From NCBI GenBank assembly GCA_963924555.1, contig OZ004586.1:5848501-5912500 (forward strand): DNA of 64,000 nucleotides. The letters run 5' to 3'. The stretch is from Crambe crambe. Lineage: Eukaryota > Porifera > Demospongiae > Poecilosclerida > Crambeidae. Of the stretch, positions 42,101-52,400 are shown piece by piece (position 1 is the first letter of the stretch; the number at the start of each line of letters is the position of its first letter). The notes below the pieces were generated by a model that saw nothing but the letters and a program-made list of their open reading frames with translations, made no database searches and was not told the origin of the DNA. A program made the translations under genes and the position numbers.

Positions 42101-43262
42101 ATTATTTGCTGAAACGTGCCCCCAGCCAAAAAGTTAACTAATTTTAGAAGCTATTTTCTAACAGTCAATGTGAACTGTAGTGAATCAGGAGCTGAAACTC
42201 TGCGATGCTGCAGCCAGATGATCAAAAGGTCTGAAATTTTATAAGAAGAATGTGATGTCAAAAACATATCAACATCTATGTAGGCTCCCTTTACTGTTGA
42301 TATGTCGACAATGAGCATGCCACAGACTGAGCATGTGCGTGAAGGTTATGATTTCACCAAATGATTTCTATCAGAGAGTAAGGGCAGAGTAACTTTATAC
42401 ATTGAAGTCTAGCTAAACTGGAGCCCATGTTTGAACTTTTTTGGCTGTTATATTGATCCCGCTTCTAGCGATTGCTGTATCAAGGAGGATTCATGACAGC
42501 TGCCCATTTCATAATAGCTATGTTGGTTCACTGAATGGTTGATCTTTACACAGCTTATTACTTTGCTCATTCTTGAGATAATCGCATCTAAAATTTAGTC
42601 TTGCATAGCCAGTTTTTTGGCACAAGGAGGGGCCCACTGACTTTAGGCATTTTGTTCTTAGCTCCACCGAATGCAGGGTGGCCCGGTAGTCAATGGATGT
42701 CATTAAGTGCACGTAATGCAATTGCGTGTGAATATTTCTAGCTAGCAAGCTAGTAGGTAGCTTTTAGTACTCGCACACATAAAAAAGTGCTCACATGGTT
42801 TTTTAATGAGATTCATCGATCACCACCCTACATCCTGCCAGAACCGTCAGTGGGCCAGACCCTTTCTCTCCTCATGCCAAAAAACGGGAAAGGGTCTGGC
42901 TATGTGAGACTCTCCAAAATTAGAAATTGATGACTTACTTTAGTGGAACCCTTCGTTCTATAAAGAGTTATGTCCCTATACTTACTTGTTATCATCACTT
43001 TCATCAGTCTAAATATAAGTCCTAGGAAATCCTCCATCTCTGATAGACTTTCAGCTATAGCTCTCCCGCACTTTAATTTTTGCAGCTTTATAAGGTCATC
43101 CAAGGCCACTTTCACCTGTTCTAATTCTTTTTCCAGCAGCAGATTTGCTGGAGAGGAGTCCAGTTCAACGTCAAGGAATTTGAGAATGGTCTCTGCTACT
43201 AGAGCGGCTTGACATTCTACTTGTTCATGAATATCGTCACCAGAAACACCATCGCCTTCCAT
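33170..43262 (-). CDS. Giant protein: helical repeats, HNH-like module, FCS/MYM-like zinc module
   Basis: Ten exons: 42986-43262, 40983-41167, 39777-40719, 39402-39580, 38573-39206, 38040-38311, 37718-37957, 36894-37596, 35105-36791, 33170-34169. Every junction is in phase, totalling 6120 nt (2039 aa). The start is the ATG at 43262 in a strong ACCATGG context; an in-frame ATG at 43310 is an alternative. Residues 1 to about 1250 are leucine-rich helices resembling ARM/HEAT and then TPR repeats (for example LSRNVLTILGNLAHEQKCHQ). Near 1260-1330 lies an HNH-like site: CLLCRNKRKLKASHVWP, then LLCDECEQLL. The last exon opens with a Cys-rich segment (CWYCSGKCDNC ... FCKEEC), like FCS/MYM fingers. 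No signal peptide or membrane helix is seen. I recognise no named family; a nuclease or nucleic-acid-binding role is only suggested by the HNH-like motif. Some exons have weak donors (39402). Confidence 0.75.
34262..35014 (+). mobile_element. HINE/Helentron-like element, copy 2
   Basis: It shares the ends of copy 1: TGCCTTGGCACCGGAGTGCC at the left, GTGCCGAGGCA (34971-34981), a stem-loop AGTCTTTTTAAAAGACT and AACTTGTTATT at the right. The interior has two copies of a roughly 165-bp unit (CAGTCACTACGCAGTAATGC). It sits inside the last intron of the HNH/helical-repeat gene. Confidence 0.6.
40921..40945. repeat. Poly-C tract next to an exon
   Basis: About 25 C lie 37 bp beyond the donor of exon 40983-41167, inside the intron of the HNH/helical-repeat gene; in transcript sense this is poly-G. 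Confidence 0.95.
41370..42600. mobile_element. Long-TIR element carrying two nested MITEs
   Basis: Outer inverted repeats of roughly 90-120 bp: GATCAACCATTCAGTGAACC (about 41405) faces GGTTCACTGAATGGTTGATC (about 42526), with matching sequence on both sides. Inside are a 498-bp MITE (41523-42020, ends CAGTGAAACCTCT / AGGTTCCACTG, TA on both sides) and a fold-back element at 42025-42191 with about 45-bp arms (CCTGATTCACTACAGTTCG). All are in intron 1 of the HNH/helical-repeat gene. Confidence 0.8.
42850..42902. repeat. Small hairpin
   Basis: GGCCAGACCCTTTC and GAAAGGGTCTGGCT form an inverted repeat about 85 bp beyond the donor of exon 42986-43262. Confidence 0.7.
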
Positions 43263-43434
43263 GGTTGGCTGAAGGGCTAGGGATCTAGCTGCCCACCACG
43301 CCCACCTCATTACCGCCCGCGCTACAGCTGCTTCTAATAATATAATATTATTTATAGCAAAGAAATTGAATGGGATAGGAGCAACTATGAAACATATACA
43401 TAAAAATAGCTACAGTTTGAAAAGTAAAATTACA

Positions 43435-46400
43435 TCACAGTTCTAGTATTAACAACAATGCAGCCATGATCACCATGATAGGAGTGAAGGAAGAAACCGT
43501 TGAACCTGTAAAAAAGATTATACAGTATAGCTAACCAAGGAAGCATATCATTATGATCATCACAAACCTTTATTTAAGATAACACTGACAGAATTAGTGG
43601 TGTCCATTCCAGTTACATTATTCGTCAAAGCACATTGATACGTCCCATAGTTGCTCTCAGTCGCTCTTTCTATAGATATCCGTGTCCCTGAAAGTTGGAC
43701 ATTGTTGATTTCTGAGATAGGTGCTTGGTCGAAAGTCACACTCAAAGTGCCACTGGGAGAAGCATCATACTGACAATCTATATACACAGTTTGCCCGAGA
43801 GGTGCAGTACAAGTATAATGGAGTGGTGATTCTGCATTACATTGCAGATTACTACTGGTTGCAACATCAAAAGTAGCACCATCTGAAGGAGGAAAAAAAT
43901 TTTTTAATTGAGCCTTGCTAGAAAGTAAATTTGAAGTGAGAAAGGACAGAAACACAAAAAATTAATGCAAATTTACAGGCCTGCAGCAACTGGTCAGGCC
44001 ATGACCTGACTAGCATCATAATTAAAAAGGAGGGCCTGGGGACGAAGTTACTTTTATGGGTTAAGTTAACCTTTGACCCTTAGGGCTTGATATAATTATA
44101 GGAAAAGGGTCCTCAGGGCGAAGTTGGAAAAAAAATTATGCATGGAACCATCTTTCATTAATCTCTGTATTGTGCATTGGGAACTGCAGATGGTGCCACA
44201 ATTCTACAGTGGCAAATAGCAAAAACCTTCAACCTTTCACAGCCAGAAAGGAATTCACATTGCATAATAGGTAGCTATAAAAATCTGATCCTTGTGGTAT
44301 AATAAAGTGGTGCAGTTCTGTGGAAATGGTATAGATCACAAACAGGTTTCTTTGATGATGGGCCAGAGCAGGAAATCATTTCCTGCTGATTTCCTAATCA
44401 TCCAGCCATCAAGGAAGATCTGGTAGCTTATGAAATTACAGTAATCCAATATCCCCTCCAGCAGCTGTGTGCATGTTATTCACAGCAGTGAGCCGTGTCA
44501 TGGAAATCAGCAAGTTGCCAGCAACTAAAATTCTACCCATACCAGATTCTACCTAGCTATGTTCATTGAGACCAGTATAACCATAAGTGACACATTGTCA
44601 ACCACACCCATTTCATTTGACTACACCCATTTTATTCATCCACGTCACACCCATATGTCCTGGCAGGCCCTTGACTTAAGAAACATTCCTACTGGAATCT
44701 AAAGAGTGGACTGGATCACAGGACTGACTGGATTACTGGCGACCTACTATGAAATTCTAGGCTTAAAATTCATTACTACTTTATAGCACTCAGGTTCCCA
44801 TTTGAGAATAGTGGTCAACAGATGTACTTTCAATGGGATTATAGGAAACGTATATGTGGAATGGAATATTCTAATGGACCCATGCATGCAACTGTTATAG
44901 GAAACATGTTGCATGTGTGGAATGGAATATTCTAATGGACCCATGCAACTATTATAGGAAACATGTTGCATGTGTGGAATGGAATATTCTAATGGACCCA
45001 TGCATGCAATGGAAAACATGTTGCATGTGTGGAATGGAATATTCTAATGGACCCATGGAATTATTATAGGAAACATGTTGTATGTGTGGAATGGAATATT
45101 TCAATGGAATTATTCATTTAATTTTTTTGCTTAATACAGGCAATCCAGAATTTGTATAAGTGGAAGTAACATTCCATACCAGAGATTTTACACATTTCCT
45201 ATAATCCCATTGAAATTCCAGTCCATTCATCTGTGAGCACTGTAGTAATTGCATGTATAATACATACACTTAGCTTTTATTGATTAAAATAATTATCAAT
45301 ACGAGGCTGGGCCCATTTTTTGCATGCAAGTATTTTAACTGTTAACTGTAGTAACTGTTACATTGCACTGTGGTGATTACGTTCAGCATTGTTACATGGC
45401 GCTGTAGTGATTGCACTTATAACCAATAGTTAGTTATATCCCAAGTGCGAGGGATGTATCCCTATCTGGTTTAAAGCTCAAGGACACATTGCACATATAC
45501 TTCCCATAATAAGCTTTGCAGAAAGCAGCCAGCAGAACTTTCTAGCTGGTAGGTGGAATCACCGCCAAAAATGAAATACACCCTAGACATCATTGTATTT
45601 TAAAAACTATACACTAGTCAAATATTTAAAAAAATACAAACGTTTCGACTACTTTACAGTAGTCATCATCAGTGTGAATGATACAGAAATAAACAAACAA
45701 ATTAGGCCTCCGAAGGATGTTGCTATGATACAGCTTTAACATTTTACAAGTAAGTACCCTTGGGTCATAGTGATAAGCTAGCTGACTATATCAAACTATT
45801 AGAACATGGCTTGATTGATTCCTGTAATCTGATTGGTCAGTTAGAGGTAGACCAGTTCACTTATTTACTGGGAGGTGTCTACATATAGACTTACCTCCTC
45901 TCAGGGCATAGGTAAGTCTACATATAGTCACCCTGTGCCGAGTATTTGAAACTAGCTAGCTAGCTATAGCGCTAGGTTGTCAAGGTTATTGTCAAGGTTA
46001 TTGCCATGTTCTAAACTAGGGCAATGTGCAACATTAATTTTGACAGCAAGCGAGCAAGCAAGTTAGTGCTACAACTCTTTAAAAGACTTTACTGTTGAGT
46101 TTATATGTAACAAAGTACTTAAATAAGCCTAGAGCGGTAGAACCTCTACAACGACTACTATAGCAATGTGCTGCATTTGATAGTGAGCAAGTGAGCAGCT
46201 GATAGGCTCCAGCGCTTGATATTGCTGTCATGTAAGTTGTAGTTCCAACCAAGCTCCATACATAGAAAGCTGTAAAATACTTACCACAAGCACTTAGATA
46301 AGCCAAGCGCCTACAATCTATTTAGATAAGCCTAGCGCCTCTATGATAAAAGGCTGTAGAAAACAATCTAGCTTGATTACAATTGGAGCATGCATTATGC

Positions 46401-49400
46401 ACCTGCACAGCACTACTATTTCGGGACACGTACCTTACGTATGCCTGGGGCTTTTGGAGTGTAGACATAGATATATATATTTAAAATTTCAATGAGTCAT
46501 GACCTGAGAGTCAGCTCGCTCGCTGCAATTAGTTAGACACCTTGACCAACGGGATCTACCGTCTGTAGAAACCCTCAGGCCCCTAGTAGCGCCCTCGCTA
46601 CGCTCGGGACGCTACAGCCCAGGGCCTTTGGGTTTCTACAGACGGTAGATCCCTCGGTCTCGTTGTCTAACTATTATTTATATACTCTTGGTAATGCACC
46701 ATCATCCCTGTTCATGATTGCCTTCTGGCTTCTTATGGATCAAGATTCCAAAAAACATCTCTGATGTGTTAGATTTTTCTTTGCTACCACTTTAGCATTT
46801 TCCCAATTAATTTCGTGTTTGTTTTTGATGCTGTGCTCTGCAACTGCAGAAATGTTATCATCTAACAAACACAAGGCTCTCTTATGTTCTTTCACTCTGT
46901 GTTCCAATGTTCGTCCTGTTTGTCCCACATAAATACTATCACAGTCTTCGTATGGAATGCTATAAACCACCCCCTTTCATGCGAAGACTGTGATAGTATT
47001 TATGTGGGACAAACAGGACGAACATTGGAACACAGAGTGAAAGAACATAAGAGAGCCTTGTGTTTGTTAGATGATAACATTTCTGCAGTTGCAGAGCACA
47101 GCATCAAAAACGAACACAAAATTAATTGGGAAAATGCTAAAGTGGTAGCAAAGAAAAATCTAACACATCAGAGATGTTTTTTGGAATCTTGGTTCATAAG
47201 AAGCCAGAAGGCAATCATGAACAGGGATGATGGTGCATTACCAAGAGTCAGCTAGCTTATCACTATGACCCAAGGGTACTTACTTGTAAAATATTAAAGC
47301 TGTATCATAGCAACATCCTTTGGAGGCCTAATTTGTTTGTTTATTTCTGTATCATTCAAATTATTCACACTGATGATGACTACTGTAAAGTAGTCGAAAC
47401 GTTGTTTTTTAAAAATATTTGACTAGTGTATAGTTTTTAAAATACAATGATGTCTAGTGCAGTTCCTAGTCACTACAAAGCAATACACCCTATTGACCTC
47501 ATTACCACTGAAATACATCACATCACTCATACAACACTCCTTATAAGGTTAGTCCAGTATTCCAGTCCAGTCAGTGATCTAGTCCACTGTTTACACACTC
47601 CCCTGCAACCTCCTGTAACCTCAGCATACGCAACACCAAACCACAGTTCACTCTGAAGTCACCACAATAAATTCAATGATTAAGTATTATAAGTGGAGCA
47701 AGCCTTGGAATAAAAATCAACCAGGAAATAGCGAACAGCTGTTTTTATCTCTGGCATAGGGGAAACAGATAGCATTACCCATTAGGTATGCATTTTTTTT
47801 GAGAAAAAAATTTCATGCACAATTAAATTAGGATGTGTAGACGAATGCTTGGTTGATCAGTAATAGAATCACAAGAACCTATCAAAGGTAACAATTACCA
47901 AGAACAATTATGTGATTCAACAACCTTCTGTAACTAGCCACTTGAATACTTGTTGGTGGACATCCGTAACTAACACAGTGGCAGTACTGGTTAACAAGGA
48001 ACCCAGCTTTCACAAAGACATGGCACATTTGATGATAATAAAGCAGCTCTTCTACTCTAGATAAAATGGCTACTGCCTTTGATTAAGAAGGAAGACAACT
48101 CCTCCACTATCATGGCTAGTGGTAATTAACGAGGAACTTATAAATTTTGACATCCCCTCAAAGCCATATGAACTGATAAAGCAACTTCTTGGAAGAGGAT
48201 AATTGAATTTTCTCCAAAATTAATGGTTGGCCACTACCATACTGTAGCAAGCACATTACTTTATGCTCACTCACACCATTAAAGGATACAGTTACATAGT
48301 TTCCAGTTCTTCACACACAAGGGAACTGTTTCCAGACTTTACACACAAGGGAACTGTTTCCAACTCTTAATTCACACACAAGGGAACTGTTTCCAACTCT
48401 TCACACACAAGGGAACTGTTTCCAACTCTTCACAGACAAGGGAACTGTTTCCAACTCTTCACACACAAGGGAACTGTTTCCAACTCTTCACACACAAGGG
48501 AACTGTTTCCGACTCTTTAGATACAAGGGATCTTCACACACAAGGGAATTATTTCCAACTCTTCTTACAATATGGTTATCTTTATTACAGAATGTTAAGA
48601 ATTGGATTATATACTACATGAGGGGCTGTTACACTTACACAAGTCAGATTCATTGTCCCAAACATACACTTTTGATCATAAATTGGAAGTTGGGAAAAGC
48701 AAGGAGGATAGAGAAACATTTTTATACAACAATTGCAATCGTCTGTAAGTAAAAAGGGCATTTACTTAATCCCACTCCTCCATAGCAGTGCCTCCAACCT
48801 GTGAACTTTGATTTCAGTAGTATAAAGTGCTCCCATGAATTTCAGCCATTTCATAAGTAATTTTAATCTTTACCTAAATTTAATTCTTCAGTGATGAATC
48901 AGTATGGTTGGAGGCTCCACAATAGAGGAACTAGCCCATAGTAATCATGTGATCTGTACTATGTTCTAGAATAGAGTCACTCCTGTTATGTAATGTCATA
49001 TTGACCTGAGCACTGCTGAACACTGGTCGGAGGCTCCGCAATAGAGGAACTGGCAGTCACTTGTCATGTGTACTATGTTCTAGAATAGAGTCAATCCTGC
49101 TATGTAATGTCATATTGACCTGAGCACTGCTGAACACTGGTCGGAGGCTCCGCAATAGAGGAACTGGTAGTCACTTGTCATGTGTACTATGTTCTAGAAT
49201 AGAGTCAATCCTGTGTTTACGTACCCATAATAATATCATATTGAGTGTATCGACCTGAACACTGACTACATGTATGTACTATGTATGAGAGTTAACTTTA
49301 CACTAATACATCAGATTCCTACACATGGACAAGTGTGAAGTAAATGCAGGGCATTGTGGGGTGAGCCTGATGATCCTGATTGATGTGGTTAGATGTTTGT

Positions 49401-52400
49401 AGTGCATGGTGGATTGCTTGATAATATGAGCTGGAAGTCATTTAAAACATGGTTAATCATCTTCATTTTACCTACACAGTTTATTGGAAGGAAAAAAAAA
49501 GAATAAAAACACAAGTAAAAACTACGAATTACATCACACCCAGAGCACAGTCATGATTTTCTTAGCTGCCTTCAAAGACAAACACCTCAAGGTGACAGTC
49601 CATTCCTATCTGTGCTCTGTGTGGGATGAGGTCGATGTTTATGTGTATAATATCGTGCATGCATTGGTGCTCTGGGGCAAGTGCGCGTATGATATACTGT
49701 GGTCATGCGCATACATTATACCTGTGGTCATTGCAGAATAAAATGCTGCAGTGTAGAGAACGTATGTACGTACGTACGAGATTAATGGGCTTGGTCAGCT
49801 CTAATTATTGAATGCTGACTTGTCTACCTATGGCAGCCTGTGCACGAGAGAACGTTTCAATAAACCAACTCCAATACAATGTACCTATATACATAGCTCC
49901 AGTTCTAATGATGTATGCAAACTTACATTGCACTGTCAAGTTGAAGGTGGTCATGGCTGTGCCTGCTTCATTGGTGGTAGAGAGCCGATATTCTCCAGCA
50001 TCATTTCTATTCACTCCTGTGTAGTCAATGGAAGTATTTGATACTGTGATCCTACTAGACACAGGTCTTCCATCAGTTCTCACTAAGATGTGATTGGTGA
50101 TAGGGTTAGCTTCGATGGTGTAACTGACTGAAGCATTTCTGCCTTCTCCAAGTGTCAGGCTTGGACCCATTCTAAATATGTAATCATCTATATCTGCAAG
50201 AAGAGAATACTGATAAATTGGCTGGGCTGGGTAAGCTACCCACTTTGATCATAGTGTGGGTATAAAATCATAATGAGTGATAGAGGCATGCACCTGCACC
50301 TGGACATCTTTTGCATGCATGTAATTATAGGAGTTATCAGTCAATACTTTACAAAGTCTACTGTATAACCAAGGCATTTCTCTTTTCCCTTTAGTTACTT
50401 CCAGACAGGAATGATTGCTGGAAATATTTTCAATTGTGTGGCCAACTTAAGATAGCAATTGGTTGTGTGTGTGTAAACTATGACAGTCTCCAGGTTACCC
50501 AGAGTGACTTTAAAGGAGGTGGAGTAGCTAAAATTATAGTATGACTACCTTTCCAACCACTACCTTGTGATCTTAGGAATTCTAGCCTGGCACCCTTTAT
50601 TGCTGCTAAAAAGGTAATTCAAGTAATGACTACCTTTCTGACTACTACCTTGTGATCTTGCCCGGCACCCTTTATTGCTAAAAAGGTAGTTCAAGTAACC
50701 ATGGACATACTACACAATTTTTCATGCTCAATAGGAGGGAGTATCCCACATATATTCAATGGAAAGCCCAAAAACTGTGAAATGGCTAAAGCAGCGGAAA
50801 AAAAAGAAAAAAAAAGAAGAAGAGACTATCAACACTAAGTGATCATAACTGCCATGGATGCAATAACTATATGTACAGGAATTACCCGTAGCAATCATAA
50901 CAATAACATAATTATGACAATCTTTCACCGAGGCTTATAAGTTAGATAGATACCTACAGTGAATTGCAAGTTGGTTGTCCAATGTAAGATGCAAAATCTA
51001 AAAGAGCTGTGTAAACTTGAGGCTGTTCCTGAATAAATGTGTGGCTTTTCCTCAATAGCTAGTCAATTTGCACTTTACATTTGGTCAACCAACTTGAAAT
51101 TCCCTGTAAGCCCCTATGACTTTCTGTGTGGTGAGTATTATGTAAACACATAATAATGCTTGCCATACTGCTAGGGTCAGTAAAGATGTAAAGCAAGCAT
51201 ACAATAAAGTTCAGACTTTCCCAGGAGGATCTGCATGCATGCATGCATGCCATGGTAAATCACCTAAGGTTATAGTGCTTGTGGGACCCTGTAATCCAAG
51301 CTAAACAATCAGAATTCTGTTGGTATAATCGATAGGAAATTACATCATTATCAAACAACCACAAGTATGTGGTTATATAATATTGTGCTGCAGGATCATC
51401 ATGATTGCATTCACTGGTGCAACAACTTTGCCTTAGTGGTAGCAACTACCAGAATCTGGCCTCCTCTCCTCCTCATTTCCCAGGCTCTCTTCTCCACCTC
51501 GTTCCCAGGCCCACCTCTCCCCCTTGTTCCCAGGCCTGCCTCTCCCCCTTGTTCCCAGGCTCTCCTCTCCCCCTTGTTCCCAGGCTCTCCTCTCCCCCTT
51601 GTTCCTAGGCCCTCCTCTCCCCCTTGTTCCCAGGCCTGCCTCTCCCCCTTGTTCCCAGGCTCTCCTCTCCCCCTTGTTCCTAGGCCCTCCTCTCTCCCCT
51701 TTGTTTCTGGGAGGAGAAGAGAGCCTGAGAACGAGGAAATGATGCTATAAAGCTTTTGAGGTTTCCAACAAGCAGGAGATTATGAGGCGAACCTGATCAA
51801 TGTGGTCTGATATGTTTAGCTATTATGTCAAACAGATTGTTTGATAAATGTTTGTGTTTGTGTTTGTATCTGTGCATGTGTTTATGTTCTTAAAAGGATT
51901 GCTCAATGGAAAGTTGAATGGGTGGACTGTCACCTGGTTATAACTTGCTCACGACCAAAATCCACTCAAGCCACTTTCATGTCCTAATCAACATAAAGGG
52001 TGCCGATACATCCCACCCACGCATGGTTGCTATGGTTTGCCTTAGAGACATCTAACTTGGACCAAGTTTTTACATACTAAAATGGTTCTACACACACCGA
52101 AAATGAAGAGTGCCTGATCACACACCGAAAATGAAGAGTGCCTGATGAACCTACTACAGATTTCATTCTCAAGGTAAATTGTCAAAGACCACTTGGATTC
52201 TATGGCTAATTTTTGCTATGAAGCTTCCTATACATATTATTTCTAGATGCGTTTTTGTTGATTTATATTTTACTTTTCTACATATCCACACAAGACCATG
52301 CATTCTAGAACCGTACCTTGTAGTTATTTTAGTATGGTAGTGTTTGTGGTTAATTAGTGCTTGTAGTAGCACATGCCTCAGTTACTATGTATCGGCACCC

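Larger units (their letters stand above)
45586..47454. mobile_element. Penelope-like element, head-to-head inverted pair with GIY-YIG domain
   Basis: Two 5'-truncated copies face away from each other and meet at 46975/46976. The right copy (46976-47454, plus) encodes CDSIYVGQTGRTLEHRVKEH, AVAEHSIKN and INWENAKVV, ending ESWFIRSQKAIMNRDDGALP. This is the C-terminal GIY-YIG endonuclease domain typical of Penelope-like retroelements. The left copy (minus) encodes the same from 46975 down to 46684, is interrupted by an 896-bp insertion (45788-46683), and resumes with its 3' tail at 45586-45787. Both tails carry a hammerhead-like motif. No reverse transcriptase domain remains, so neither copy is autonomous. 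Confidence 0.85.

Noticed and set aside
44747..45019. Frame with GPLEYSIPHMQHVSYNSC repeats
   Set aside because: Translation of the tandem repeat at 44820-45115.
48295..48560. Regular repeats considered as a CRISPR array
   Set aside because: Units are contiguous with no unique spacers, and the genome is eukaryotic.
51367..51750. Pro/Leu-rich plus frames
   Set aside because: Translation of the 25-bp minisatellite.
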